Assembly (NCBI GenBank): GCA_027405735.1 | Contig: JAPEHQ010000002.1 | Location: 124,001 to 188,000, forward strand | Origin: Mucor racemosus | Lineage: Eukaryota > Mucoromycota > Mucoromycetes > Mucorales > Mucoraceae | Reading direction: 5' to 3' | Length of the DNA stretch: 64,000 nt | In this document: in pieces, positions 46,575-60,693 of the stretch | Numbering within the stretch: position 1 is the first letter of the stretch | Layout of the letters: every line of letters starts with the position of its first letter | Translations under genes and position numbers: made by a program | The notes under the pieces: model-generated | The model's database searches: none | Seen by the model: only the letters and a program-made list of their open reading frames with translations | What the model was told of the DNA's origin: nothing

Positions 46575-48319
46575 ATGGTTTCCACCAACGCTACCACAAA
46601 ATCATCAAAGAAGCAATGTTGCAAGTGTAAAACTGAAAGTGCAACAATATTAGTTCGCCAAGCATTTTACTGCCAGTAAAGTTTTCTTTTTGACAGATTT
46701 TTCAAGATATCTAAAATACTAAATATCCCATTCTTTATAACCGCAGGTCTTGCTTCATGTTTGTATTTATTGGCAAGTATAGATCAATCTTGCTCCGTTT
46801 AAGAAATAATGATAGAAAGAATGGAAAGGTATTGTTGGCTTGTTCAGGTGGTCCATCTTCAATGTAAGTTTCATTATTGATAGTATGATATCGATTAGAT
46901 GACTAATGTTAAAATGATTTACCTATAATTTCAGTGCAATGGTCAATTTAACCAAGAACTTTATGCGTGTGGTGCCTACCGAGAAAAAGAAAGTACAACT
47001 TATACCTGAAGCAATTATTTGTCATATTGATGAAAGCACTTTGTTTGAATCTACAGTAGGTTGATTTTTTGCATTTTTTTTTTTTTTTTTTCATATTGTT
47101 TCTTGTATTAAATTAAATATTAGGCCAAGTCTTCTGAGAAATTAGCTCAAGATTGCAAGCAAAATTATTCTGAATTCGAGTATTTCAGTTATCGTTTGGA
47201 AGAAGTTTTTGGACCTGATTTTACAAAGAGTGGAAAATTTGATAAAATCTTAAAGTCTACTTCAGGAGGTGTCGAAAATGGAGAATATGGTAGGGTGGAT
47301 TATTTACTGTGTATATATGAAATGCGTAAAACCTCATGCTCTTGAATTTTTCTTAGAGCATTATGTTAAATGTGTACAAAACAACTCTACCAAATCTCAA
47401 GCTGAACAATTGAAACAACTATTCATCAATATCAAAAAAACAACTGCCAAGGAAGATTTGCTTTGGAACATTAAGATGGAAATGCTTGTAACTGTTGCAA
47501 GACGTGAAGGGTAAAACTGAATATTTCAATGCCATCGTTCAAATATGATTCTGATCTGTTTTTTTTAATAGTTGCTCATATATTTTTATGGCTGATTCAG
47601 CTACTCGTCAAGCTATTAAAATGATTGCTATGACCAGCAAGGGCCGTGGATACAGTGTAGCATTAGATGTGAGTGTAGACAACAACCAAAGCTTTAAAGA
47701 CCTTTGCATCATGCGTCCTATGAAGGATATGCTTTCAAAGGAAATTGGATTTTATAACCATTTTTCAAATGTGACCCAATATGAAACTTTACCTTTCAAT
47801 TTCAGTACTATGATGCCCGGAAAGACATCTATTGATAGATTGACAGAGGAATTCATTGTTAGCATTGAACGTGAATTTCCATCTACTGTCAGTACCATTT
47901 GTCGAACAGTTATGAAGTTGACTCCTTCTGCCAACATGGATTTAACTAAAACTTGTGCTATTTGTTTAATGCCATTTGAGGCTGATATCGGTGAATGGAG
48001 ACAACATATTACTGTTACAGATGTTTTGGATGCTGATGAATCAAAGGTCAAACAAAAGCAAGGTTGCGGAGATTGTTCAAATCCTGCTGCTGGCGGTTGT
48101 TGTAGTAGTGGAAACAATGGCGGGGATAAGGAACCTGAAGTTGATATGAATAAATTCCTCTGCTACAGTTGTCAAGTCAACCTCAAAGATTACAACGAAG
48201 CTTCCGTTGAAGCTTTACCCCCTTATGTCACTGAATCTGTTTGTGATCAAAGTAGAGACAGTAGATTATTGAGTCAAATCAAAGACTTTTTAATCGAGGA
48301 TAGTGATGATGAAAATTAA
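46575..48319 (+). CDS. NCS2: Cytoplasmic tRNA 2-thiolation protein 2
   Basis: Exons 46575-46675, 46747-46863, 46935-47055, 47124-47289, 47357-47510, 47572-48319; 468 aa, frames close. The 47289 donor is GTAGGG; an alternative at 47326 would need a 31-nt intron. N-terminal Cys pairs 'QCCKCKTES' and 'FYCQSCFM'; degenerate PP-loop 'VLLACSGGPSSIAMVNL'; 'TAKEDLLWNIKMEMLV'; 'FMADSATRQAIKMI'; C-terminal Cys-rich 'CAICLMPF', 'GCGDCSNPAAGGCC' and 'FLCYSCQVNL'. An ATG at 46455 is also in frame but the extension lacks family similarity. With Ncs6/Ctu1 and Urm1 it thiolates U34 of tRNA-Lys, -Glu and -Gln in the cytosol. Confidence 0.92.
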
Positions 48320-50235
48320 ATAATACGTTTTGTAAATAATAATAAAAAAAGAAATTAGAAATTTTCAAAAATTGCGTGATTTACTGCTTTTAAAGAATTT
48401 TTGCTACCACCTTTACTTATATTTTAACCTCAAAATAAGTTTGTATATGTATTCCCAGGTCTTGTCAATGCAATTACATTTTTATTTCAAACAGTTGTTC
48501 ATTATTTTCACTAGCGCATTAATAAATTAAAAATTGGCGTATGAGTTGGATGCCACAAATGCGACAAAATATACACTCTATAATAAGTTTGTCTCAGTTT
48601 GGGTTGGGTCGAAATGGCATAATTTAAAATGCGGTACAAACCTTTTCTTTCTCTGGAAACTGCATGATTATACGCATGTGCGTATGTATGGTACTGTTGA
48701 GATGATTCGGTCAACTCGGAACCTCAAAGTCTAAATCTGATTAAACTTTTGATTTGCCCACATATAAATATTAGGTATGATGGACTCATTTGTAACCATT
48801 CAGTTGCCTGGCAGCAAAAGTTTTGCTTACTACATTCGCTATATTTAGTCAATTGTCCGGGATACTCAAGTCTCTATTACCTCACACCATATCTCCAAAT
48901 GAGGGACAAACGTAATATCAAAGATCAATGCTGATTCTCATTGTTGCAATCTGGACACTTACAAACATCGGCGTTAGCTTAGCAGGGAAGCTTATCTCCA
49001 TTATAATGGCATTTTCAATTCATAAGACCATTTAAACAAAAAATCTGGTACGAACCCTTACTGCAAATGATCAGATCATGTAGACATACACATATTGATT
49101 GGTTATCAGGCCCTTCCTTCCCCCCTTTTCTACTTTTTGACCCGGTGTAAAAAGCTTTGCTGCTTGCGTACAGAACAGACATTATGTTTAATTTATCAAG
49201 TCTTTTATGAAACAGTAGCTTATCAAGCTGTTTGAGACAGAGACGCATTACCCATCAAAAGCATGTTTCCAGCTAGTAAAATGTGTATGGCACATCATCA
49301 ACAGGGATTTCCTGCAAAAGAGCGGCATTCCGTATATTGTCTGTTTGCACTTCAAAGTATGTACAGTGTTCAATTCTTGGAAAGCCTCATTAAGAGCAGA
49401 GTCATAGATAAAGTAATGTTAAATCCATCATTTCATATCAAAATCTATAGCAGTGCTTGCCTTTCGGACATTGAATGAGGTAGTCCAGAAGCGAGCTCAT
49501 TTTTCATCCGATTTCGAAAAAAAATCTTATCATGAAGATTGCGAGAGAATATGATACTCAACATACACTTTTTGAGATAAGCATTTATATGCGTTAAAAC
49601 TTGAGCTTTTGAATGATTTTACTTATAAAACAGTTGAGTGGAAATTACAAAAGTTATTTAAAGAAAACAGCAAACACATTTTTGGAAGATTTCTCAACAA
49701 ATCACATACTAAACTTGCTATCTAAAGATTTCAAATAAAAGAATACACTTTTAGAAACATTCTGAGCTTAGGAAGACCATAGTAAAAAATGCCATTTTCG
49801 CCGCCAAAAATCGACATTTGTGAATTTCTAGATCCATCCCTGAGCTACCCCAAGGCAAAATGAGCGAGTTTTACTAGAAAAACTTTTGACCTAAAAATTG
49901 CTGAAATGTGCTCCATATGCTAATTTGATGTCGAAAAAGACGATTGTGCATACTTTTAGGCTCCAGAAATGCTTTTTGCCAAAGATATCGCTGATTTAAG
50001 TTGATAAATATAGAGTGAATCTGTTCATTTGGCAATGCAATTGTTGATTTCTTTCACAATGCTGCTGCCCATGTGTTCAAATCAGATGAGTCCCGTTAAG
50101 AACTGCAGATTATGATTGATTTTGAAGTGGTCGTGGTTATGTTTGCCACTACATGTTTATACTTAACTTATCTATAGCAAGATGAGTAGATATGGAGACA
50201 AACAACTCTCTAACATGAAAGCTGATCGGAATGAT
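48320..50235. other. Intergenic region
   Basis: No supported gene. The segment 49745-49835 is a diverged match to 5935-6015. Confidence 0.45.
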
Positions 50236-50367
50236 CTGTAACGATTAGAGTACCACCTGGAAATATATTGTAAAGCTTCTAGTGCTAAGATTAATTACAA
50301 CAAGGTAGAAACTATATCTCTACCTGGTAAAAACACAGGCTCTTATTGGAGAAATGCTTTAACGGAC
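50236..50367 (+). pseudogene. LINE-like reverse transcriptase remnant
   Basis: Reads 'RLEYHLEIYCKASSAKINYN' and continues with 'KVETISLPGK' into the next CDS in the same frame. This is the pattern just after the RT catalytic domain of L1/Tad-type elements (YxxASGAxIN..K). A stop codon sits directly upstream, and no catalytic YxDD motif was found in the preceding sequence. Confidence 0.55.
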
Positions 50368-51114
50368 ATGAAGATTACCAAGTTCACAACCATCGACGAT
50401 ACGGTACCAGTTACCTATCTCGGCTTTCCATTATTTCATTCAATCAGGCAAAGAGAAGTCTTTATGGCGAGATTATTATATTTCGATCCATTGTTGTCAG
50501 CCATTGTTTCTGATTCGGAGAGGAACACGATATTGCGTTGGTTGAACAAGCAAGCCGAGGACGATTTGCTTAGACCTGATGCATCCATCGCCATGATTGA
50601 CCAGTTGAAGTTTGGTGCAAATCTTGGTTTCGATGAGGTGAAGATCGCACAACCAGCTTGTGATAAGGCAGCGCTTTGCTGGGATTTCTTACGTCTGGCC
50701 CATTTAACTAAAGAATCTTTGGATAGTAATTCTCTGGGAGTATTATTCAGCTTCCAGATTCATGGTATGTGCATTTTAGTTTGATTGCTATTAAGTTTCT
50801 AATATTATTTAACAGGTTTCTTTGTTACATTCCACATGACTCGCTTGGACCATCACAAGATATATACAATGGCTGAGCTGGGTAAAATACAATGTCCTCG
50901 ATCGTTACATGATATATCGGCCTTTTGCTGTCCACAAAACCTGCAATTGCTAGCCCAAATCACTAATGCATTCTGGGCCCATTGCAAGCCTAGCCAGTAT
51001 CCCGCGACTGTGAAAGAAAAATCAACAACATCTGTTGATATTGATCTGGTGAATGAATTTGTTGACCCTCACAAAAACCGTAAAAGAGCCTGGCCTGATT
51101 TTTTTGGCAATTAA
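50368..51114 (+). CDS. Two-exon gene with RT-derived start, function unknown
   Basis: Exons 50368-50764 and 50816-51114, 231 aa. The 51-nt intron has GTATGT, a CTAAT branch site and AACAG, and splicing restores a continuous frame. The first about 35 residues ('VPVTYLGFPLFHSIRQREVF') match the LINE RT C-terminal pattern YLGxPLxxSxxQR. The rest ('CDKAALCWDFLRLAHLTKES', 'FSFQIHGFFVTFHMTRLDHH', 'HKIYTMAELGKIQCPRSL') is a different domain I recall loosely from Mucoromycota predicted proteins, but I cannot name it. A canonical intron suggests a spliced cellular or domesticated gene rather than plain LINE debris. The true start may lie upstream. Confidence 0.5.
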
Positions 51115-53599
51115 TATGCTTCTCTTATAAATTTCTTAGCTACAAACCTGTGGATCCAGTGCCCCCTTTGTCCTCTCTTTCTCCCTTGTTTACTTTTCGC
51201 ATTTTTATTCTTTCATTATTACTTATATACCACATAATAAACTAATTATGCATATTACAATTGTATAAGTATTATTCATTGTTTCTATTTATTTGTTACA
51301 ATGTGTGTTCATCTACCCAAGTTTTTTCCAATAGTACACCCAAATGTGCAACAATATTAACTGAAAATATTGTATAATACTCTTTATTTGTTTATCTCGG
51401 ATTGATCAACTGTCGTACAACAACAATCGACAGTATGAACCCAGATAAAGGCGCTTTAAAGCCTTTTCTTGATATATATACATTATAGTTCGATGCAGAG
51501 TAGTTGAATCTATAGATATAAACACAAAAAACCAACTGTTAATTATGAATGAAGCTACCGATTCTGCAATTTAACACCAAAAACACAGTAAAACAGCAAT
51601 TTTCAATCCATGATAGGTCGCGTTTCACAGCTTTCTATGGCCTCAGAATCACCCTTAACCATTTCTCACATCCTGTGCTTACTACTCATTGCATTTTCTC
51701 AATTTTTTGCGATCATAAAAAAACAACTTTTTTCCAACATTTTTTTCCCTGTAGATGCAAGGGATTTTGATCCAAAAACAGAAAATTCAATTTTTCATGC
51801 GGAAAACGAAAATTTTTACTAAGGTAAATAGTGGTGAAAAATGACTGTATCTGCCAATTGCTTCATTGGGAAGTGTTTATTTGCGAACTTTATGCATGAT
51901 TTTTCGATTTATAAGCAAAAAACGTATTTTCGTTCAAACGCTGATTGCTCAAAATTTTGTCTGTAAAAATTGTGTTTTAATATTATCATCGGATGCAGCT
52001 TAAAAAGATCTACAATGTTTAATTAGTGCGTAACTAATAATAACTTAATAAAGTTTCGAGAAATAAACGATAATATCTAAAAAATTTCAATATCATGTCA
52101 AATTGGACGCAGATTAGGAGGTGCAATTTTAACGGATTTAAACGCCGATCATTTAAAAATCGATGACACATGGCAAGATTAAAAGATTTATATGCTCGAA
52201 TTTGCATACTAACATCAGGGTTTTTTATAACTATATTAGTTAAGGGCATTTATATTACCCATAGGTAATTTTGTTTTGTATAAAAAATGAATAGATATTG
52301 AAAAAATGCCAGCGTTAAACGTTTACTTCGAATATTGGAATGGCGATTTCTGTTTAACAATCGACGTTTGACAGTAAATACAAGCAGTTTTTTGTAGTAG
52401 AAATCCAACAACAATCAATCAACTTTAGCAAACAAAAAAAAAATGGGTCTAAGCAACCGGAATCGATTTTTTTGTATCCGATTTGATTATCCCCTTAAAT
52501 TTACCAAGAGTAATTAACGATATTCCACTTGAATATTATATTTGCTATGGTTTCCAAATGGAGCAAAAGCAATTTATAGACGAAATTTTGTGTAATTTAA
52601 TTTAGGATTCAGTATATAGCGCTTCCAAAAGACGATGACTTTTCCGCTTTGCTTCTTGATAAAAAATAAATAAATAAAAAAAAACCGATATCCTTAAATA
52701 GATTGTTTGGAAACAAAGCAAATCAAAAATAGATAATCACCAATTTCAAAATATGTGTATCACTGAGATCCAAAGGGGAAAGGAACAGAGAAGAAGGAAG
52801 TGAAATTATGAACATTTGACAGTTTATTTAAATATAGTATCAAAATGAAGAAATGCCGAGAACTCATGCAATTGAATTAAAGTTAATATTTTGTCTGTAC
52901 AACTACGTTTTCTGTTTTCATCATTATCACTCGGCATTATCGTGTCTAATCAACATGGTTAAAATTCAACGTGGTACTAGGAAACTAAAATAAATATCTA
53001 CACAGCTGGCTGCAGCAAACAACAGCTACTGGATTCTAAATTTAACGTAAATTTTTTGGGGGCCTAGTTTCTTATTTTTCAATACAAATTTGGAGATATA
53101 CTCAAAATTTAGATTGTAATAGATATATCAGAAAAGGTTAAATGAATATACACACATGGAACAGAAAAATGTTGGCTTAAACCGTGGGTACTGCATAGTG
53201 TATATTTTAAGAGCCATATCATTCATGGATTACTGTAACAATGAAAAAAAAAAAAAAAAAAAAAAAATAACAATAGAGAAAAAGTACAGGAAACATTGCT
53301 CGTACATTAGAGCACTTTGATGTGCCCTTCTTAAATGGCTGTCTGCATACAATAAGATGCTTTTTTTAATAAATTTGATCGATAAATGTATGCCTTATAT
53401 TTGATGAATGAATATATAATTGGTTGACGAAATAGCAATGAACCCAGAATGTTGAATGTTATATAAATAGCTTCTAGTATTCATACTCCTCATGAACAGA
53501 GGTATAGTATTAGATACAAAAAAGAGATGGTACAAGATAAATGTCATCTGTCTCTTTTTCTTCTTTTCCCTCTTTCTTTTTCTTTTCACGTTTTCATTA

Positions 53600-53633
<34 letters not shown>

Positions 53634-53642
53634 TACATTTAA
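51115..53642. other. Intergenic region upstream of chitin synthase
   Basis: 2.5 kb without a supported gene. It contains an A run near 53245-53267 and an uninterrupted T run of about 32 nt at 53602-53633, ending 10 nt before the chitin synthase ATG. Confidence 0.55.
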
Positions 53643-56600
53643 ATGCAAGAGGATTCTCGCACTGACCTTGTTTCTTTATATCAGATTGGTGGGCAACCAC
53701 CAACAGAAGAGGCGATTTCAAATCTTTTAGCAAATAGATATAAAAGAAATTTACCATATACCCAACTAGGTTATTCTAATCTTGTAGTCATTAATCCATA
53801 TCAACCACTTGAACTATTAAATGATGCAACTTTGCGATCTTATGCTGAAATTGGATACAAAGATTTATCTGAAAAGAAACCTGCTTTACAACCTCATGTT
53901 TATGAACTAGCCACTAAAGTATATTTTAATATGAGACGGACAGGAGAAGACCAAAGTATCATTTTGAGGTAATTTATATAGTGTTTATATTTAGTAACCA
54001 CATGTCAAAAATTAAAATCCTTTATAAAAAATAAAAAAAAAGTGGTATTACAGGATCCGGTAAAAGCACAACAAGAACACATTTCCTTTGCGAATTATTA
54101 CAGTTATCAACGCACAACAAACGAGAGACTAAACTTGGCTCTCAAATTCAAAATGCTCTCGTAGTTATCGAAGCCTTTGGGCATGCTCGTACTACTCAAA
54201 ATGTCTCGGCATCCAAGTTTGGCATGTTTCAGGAAATCCAATTCAATGAGCGGGGTCGTATTCTGGGCACAAAGACGTTAACCTACCAATTTGACAAATC
54301 ACGAGTGACCCAAGTACTACCCAATGAACGCACATACCATGTATTTTATTCACTCTTAGCCGGTACAACAGTTGATGAAAAGAATGCGCTTCATATCAAC
54401 TTCAAGCCAGAGCATTTTCATTATTTAAATCAATCTGGTTGCATTTCGACGCCTGATTGGAATGATGAAATCGAGTTTAGTGATCTCAAAAGTGCTTTGA
54501 AAATGTGTGGATTCAAAGCAAAAACGGTGACTCAAATATTCCAATTGTTGGCTACTATTTTACATATCGGTAATTTGCAATTTCAAGAAAATACAGAAGC
54601 ATTGGCACAAGAAGCATGTGTGGTGAAAAATACAGATGCTCTTGATATTGTGGCTATCATGTTGGGTGTATCTCCATCAAAATTAGAGACATGTTTGACT
54701 TACAAGCTTAAACTAATTGGCAAAGAAGTCTGTACCATCTTTTTAAATCCTCAATCTGCTATTGAACAACGTGATGAACTTGCTTGTGCACTATATAACG
54801 TATTGTTTATGTGGATTATTGAAACTTTAAATAGAAAGATTTGTTATTCTGGTGCGGAAGACCCTTGCAATGTTATTGGCATCATGGATCAATTTGGTTT
54901 CCAAAACTTTCAAACAAATGGCTTTCAAGAATTTTGCGTTAATTTAGCAAATGAACGTATGCATCACTTTTTAGTCAATGAAAAGTTCAGTAACGATCAC
55001 GGTATAAATGCTGCTATGGTGCGTGATGGTGTCCCATTACCTATGGTCAAAGTCATTGATAATTCTGCTTGTTTGGAATTATTGGTGGGTAAAGATAAAA
55101 GACAATTGATTGAAGATGCTCGCAGTAAAAAAGAAGTTTTGAGTAAATCTTCTTCTCTTGGATTAGGTGGTATTACTGGTTTAATGGATAGAGATACTGC
55201 TAGACTTCAATCTGGTGCAACTGATGCTAGCAATGCCAACTTTTTAGCTTCTTTACAACGCCAATTCTCTAGCCATCCCTCTTTATCTCGTGGTTCTCAA
55301 ACTTATTCTTTTGGTATCAATCACTTTTCTGGTACTGTTCACTATTCTGTAGATATGTTTATTGAAAAGAATTTGGACGATCTTTCACCTGATTTTGTCA
55401 ACATGTTGAGAGATAGTAGCTCCAATTCATTTTTATCTAATTTGTTTCAAGGTACAGCCATGGCTACCGAATCTCATCCTAAAGATGCACGTACTATTGT
55501 CAAAGCTCAACTTTCCAGTAAACCTACTCGTGCACCTACAATGAGAAGAAGACCTACTAAACGTAGACCTGAAAAAGCAGCAAATGATACCCCAATCGCC
55601 GATGAAGATTCCACAGTTAAAGATGATACGGAACTTGAGAAAAAGATCAAACAAGCAGAGGAAGCGTATGAAGATATGCAAGAAATGACAGTTACTGATC
55701 AACTTTATATTACATTGCGTGATATTACTTTCTCCATGTCCGATACTAGAATTTACAACATTATTCATATTAGACCGAACGATATGCAGGCTCCTGAATT
55801 TGATAACAATAGAATCCGTTCACAAATTCGTGCATTTTTGATTCCTGATTTGATTATGCGCAATCATTTTGATTTTGCAAATTACTATACATTTGAAGAA
55901 TTCAGGGAACGTTATGGCGAATTTATGCATTCATTGCAATTGGAACATAATGGATCGGATAGAGAACACATTGAACGTGCTTGCGCCATCATGAATTGGA
56001 ATCCACAATCTGCATTTGTGGGTCAAGAAAAGATCTGGCTTGGTTATGAAGTATGGAAAGAATTAGAAGATGGTTTACGTGCTGCTGAAAAGGGAGAAAG
56101 AACTCGTGCCAAAATGGATTTAGAAAATGTCGCTGCAAATAACATCAGTCAACCTGGAACTGAAGAAGAAGGATATGCTTTACAACAAAGTGATCGCCTT
56201 TTAACAAATCCATATGGTTATGATGATGATATTAATCAACGTTATGCTGATTCTCCCGACCATAATTATGGTGATACTGGTAGTTTTGCGTATAGTGAAG
56301 GCAAACGAGCAGATGGAAGTCAATGGGGAGAAGAATCCGAGTGGGGAATCACTGGTCTTGCTGAAGGGTAATTCTATTAGATGTTTTGATGAATTTATTA
56401 TTAATTTATTGTGTTTATGATAGATTTGGCCCCAACATGGATATGAGTAAAATGATTGAAGATATTCAAGTACCCAAATTTGAAAACATTGAAGAAGTTC
56501 CTATTACTACAGTTCGTCGATGGTGGGTTCGCTTTGTATGGTTAAATACCTTTTGGATACCATCTTTTGTCTTGAGTAAAGTTGGTAAAATGAAGCGTTC

Positions 56601-59600
56601 TGATATCCAAATGGCATGGCGTGAAAAGGTAACACTTTGTTTGATTATCTTTTGGTTTTCAGCTATTACTATGTTTGTTATTATTGGTCTCGGTGAAGTT
56701 ATGTGTCCAAATACCACATCAATGTATACTACAGCAACTGTAACAAATCATAATACTGAAAATGATAATTATATGAGCATACGAGGTGTTGTTTATGATA
56801 TGACACAATTCTCAAAATCAACACATGGTGCTACTGGTTATTCTGCAACTACGGATGCTATGGTTGCTTTAGGTGGTTTAGATGTTTCTTCATCTATACC
56901 TCCTCCTTTGACTGTCGCTTGTTCCGGGCTTGTTACTGACAGTACTATTAAAATCCTCCCTAATACAACTGTAAATGCACAAGCTTCTTTTATTCATTAT
57001 TCTGGTGATCAAGTTCAAGTTACATCTTTGACTGACACTGCTAATTCTTACTGGTATTGGCAGACTTTTTTGCCTACAATTCAAGATTACAAAAAGGGTC
57101 CATTGGTTCATCTTGTCACGGATTTGAAAGCAGACGCTGAAGGTTGGGGTCGTTATGCACTGGCTATTAATAACAAGGTTTATGATCTCAATGATTATTT
57201 TACTACTGTGGATACTTATGGTGCTACACTCAGTAATTATAGTTTCTTGAATAGTGCAGTTGAAGATATGTTTAGCTTATTCAAGGGTACTGATGCCACT
57301 GCTAAATGGGAACAATACAAGGATAAAATGACCACAGAAGAACAAGAAATGAACATGAATTGCTTAGACAACTACTTTTATATTGGTAATGTTGATCCTC
57401 GTCATGAAGCTCGTTGTATGTTTACCAATTACATGTTGCTTGCGTGTGCCTGCCTTATGTGTGTGATTATCTTGGTTAAATTTCTTGCCGCTCTTCAATT
57501 TGGTAGTGCTCCTACTCCTGAAGATCATGACAAATTTGTCATTTGTCAAGTTCCTTGTTATACTGAAGATGAAGAATCGCTTAAAAAGACGATTGATTCG
57601 CTTACTGTCATGAAATATGATGATAAACGTAAATTGTTGTTTATTATTGCTGATGGTATGGTTATGGGTAGTGGTAATGATCGTCCTACACCTCGTATTG
57701 TATTGGATATCTTGGGTTATGATACTAAAATGGATCCTGAACCTCTCATGTTTAAATCAGTTGGTGAAGGCTCTAAACAACTCAATTATGGTAAAATCTA
57801 TTCCGGTCTTTATGAATGTGAAGGCCACGTTGTACCTTATATTGTAGTTGCCAAGGTTGGTAAAGCTTCTGAACGTGCTAAACCTGGTAATCGTGGTAAA
57901 CGTGATTCTCAAATGATTGCTATGAACTTTTTGAATCGTGTTCATTTTGATAGTGAAATGACACCTATGGAACTGGAAATGTATCATCAAATCAAGAATG
58001 TTATTGGTGTGAATCCCTCATTTTATGAATATATTCTTATGGTGGATTCTGATACTGAAGTAATGGATCATTCTTTGAATCATCTGGTTTCTGCTATGCT
58101 TCATGATGCTCGTATTATGGGTATTTGTGGTGAAACTGCATTGTCAAACGAGAAGCAATCATGGACAACAATGATTCAAGTATATGAATACTATATTTCC
58201 CATTATTTGGCAAAGGCTTTCGAATCTCTGTTTGGTTCTGTTACATGTTTACCTGGTTGTTTCTGTATGTATCGTATCCGTACACCTGTCAAGAATGAAC
58301 CTCTTATTATTTCACCTTACGTTGTTAATGACTATGCTGAAAACCATGTTGATACATTGCATAAAAAGAATCTTTTGTCTCTTGGTGAAGATCGTTATCT
58401 TACTACATTAATGATGAAACACTTTCCTCAATACAAGATGAAGTTTACTCCATATGCCATGTGTCGTACTGTTGCTCCTGATAAGTGGCAAGTTTTACTT
58501 TCTCAACGTCGTCGTTGGATTAACTCAACTATTCATAACTTGATGGAAGTCGCTTTACTTCCGGATCTCTGTGGTTTCTGTTGTTTCTCTATGCGTTTTG
58601 TTGTCCTTGTTGATTTAATTGGTACTTTAACGCTTCCAGTATCATTTGGCTATTTTGTTTACTTGATTTATGTCATGGCTGCTAAAGCAGGTCCATTCCC
58701 TACACTTGCTATGGGTATGTTGGCTGGTTTATATGCTCTTCAAGTCTTGATCTTTATCTTGAAACGTCAATGGCAACATATTGGTTGGATGATCTTCTAT
58801 CTTCTTGCTCTTCCTGTCTATTCATTTGCTTTACCTATCTATTCTTTCTGGCATTTTGATGATTTCTCATGGGGTAATACTCGTGTTGTCGTTGGTGATA
58901 GTCAAAGAAAAATCATTGTTACAGATGAAGAAAAGTTTGATGAAAAGATGATTCCTATGAAGAAATGGAGTATCTATGAACAAGAATTATGGGAAATGCA
59001 ATCTCATGGATCTGGTGAATCTGGTTTAACTGGCAATACTTACAATAGTCATGGTATGGTTCCTCCTGGATACGATCGTAGTGTTTACAGTGGAAGCAGT
59101 AATCGATCTGGTGACTATGATTACTATCGTGATACCAAGGTCAGTGATAAAGCAAAGAGTAGACAATCTTTTGCTTTTACTACATCAGGATCTGTTACTG
59201 GTTCTGAATATGGTGGTCGTGCACCAACACCTGGTGGTATGATTCCTTTACAAGAATATAATCGTAGCATGATGGGTACTCCTCCTCCTGGTATGTCTAT
59301 GAGACCCACGTCTTATGCAAGCTCTGCTCATCCAGATTTTATGAGTCAAATGCAACCTATGCAACCTATGATGATGGATCCAAACTATCATCATGACATG
59401 CAAAATCCAGGTATGTATAATGCTCAATTACCGCTCATGTCTCAAGGAACATTTGATCCCGCTAATGCTGGTAGTATGAGAGGTGCTCCTTCTCCTGCAT
59501 TCAATAATCGTTCTCGAAGCAACTCTAATTTTGATCCAACAAACGGTAATGGGTCCCAATTTTTTGGACATTCACAAAGTGAATTGGGTATACCCATGGG

Positions 59601-59891
59601 TAATGTCAGTCAAGTGTCAATGCCACCAATGGTTCCAGCTGGCTTCCCTTCAGATGATGAAATTTTGAATGAAATCAAAGCAATTCTGGCAACTGCTAAT
59701 TTGATGAGTATTACTAAAAAACAAGGTAAATTTAAGCATTTGGTTATATATATATATATATTAAAAAGTAGTTGCTAATCGTTATTCAATTAGTTCGTGA
59801 ACAATTGTCAGATACTTTTGGAATCGATATGAACTTCAAAAAGGATTTCATCAATAGTAGTATTGAATATATCCTTCAAGGAAAATTATAA
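53643..59891 (+). CDS. Chitin synthase with N-terminal myosin-like motor domain
   Basis: Exons 53643-53968, 54043-56367, 56424-59725, 59794-59891; 2016 aa, frames close. The first acceptor (AAG) is fixed by the P-loop 'SGITGSGKSTT'. Motor-like domain about 1-780: 'NVSASKFGMFQEIQF' (switch I region), 'GIMDQFGFQNFQTNGFQEF' (switch II region). Then two TM helices (about 920-980), a cytochrome-b5-like segment near 1000, a TM, and the chitin synthase core (about 1254-1600): 'FVICQVPCYTEDEESL', 'MVDSDTEV', 'LGEDRYLT', 'QRRRWINSTIHN'. Several C-terminal TM helices follow, then a Ser/Gly/Met/Pro-rich tail and a DEK-C-type domain (about 1960-2010) split by the last intron. This is the class V/VII layout of filamentous fungi: it makes chitin from UDP-GlcNAc at the hyphal tip. 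All catalytic motifs are present. Confidence 0.96.
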
Positions 59892-60305
59892 CAAAGTATA
59901 TAAACTTCATTTCATAAACATGTATTTTTTAAATCATATATCTAGTAAATAAATAAGTAAATTGATTTCTGTAAATATTGAGGTAAACTGTTGAATCATG
60001 AAGAACTTTTATGTATTCTCGATTCAAACCTATGCATCAACAAAAAAGACAATAAAATGTCCAATGTTTGAAGATAGTTTTTACAATATGTTTACTAGGC
60101 TTATTATGCCAATGCATAGTAAATAAGGGGTTTTCATTTATACTTGGCTTTTTAAGTGAATTACTCTTTTATCATACGTCGCGCTATGATTTGTTTTATT
60201 GCTACAAGCATTTAAACGATAATAATCGTTATTTTTTTCAGGTAAAAAAACTCAATTCTATGGGGGAAAAGGTACACTGAAACCCAAGACAAAAACACAT
60301 AAGAC

Positions 60306-60370
60306 CACACACACAGACACACAGGCACACAGGCACACACAACACACAGACACACACAGGCACACACGCA
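60306..60370. repeat. CACA-rich microsatellite
   Basis: Imperfect repeats of cacaca with interspersed ggc and ga. Confidence 0.85.
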
Positions 60371-60648
60371 AAGGTCTCAAACCATCAAGTGCCATTAAAA
60401 ACCCCCATAGAAGAGCTAAAGGAAATGTAAAAAAGGGTAAGGGTAAAAAGTAAAACTAATCTAGTAAACTAACCTAGTAAACTAATCTAATAATAAACTA
60501 TTTAATAAACACCAGACAACGACAGAGAACTAGGTAGAAGCTGAGAGGACCAGTATTGAATCACCAGCTACTCAATATGTTAATACATGATTTCAATATG
60601 AAAATACAATTGTACTTGCATGATAGCTATCATGGAACCAGGACTTGA

Positions 60649-60651
<3 letters not shown>

Positions 60652-60686
<35 letters not shown>
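60652..60686. repeat. (GA)n microsatellite
   Basis: About 35 nt of uninterrupted ga dinucleotides. Confidence 0.9.

Positions 60687-60693
<7 letters not shown>

Noticed and set aside
47326..47356. 31-nt intron in NCS2
   Set aside because: Too short for spliceosomal removal; the donor at 47290 gives a 67-nt intron in frame.
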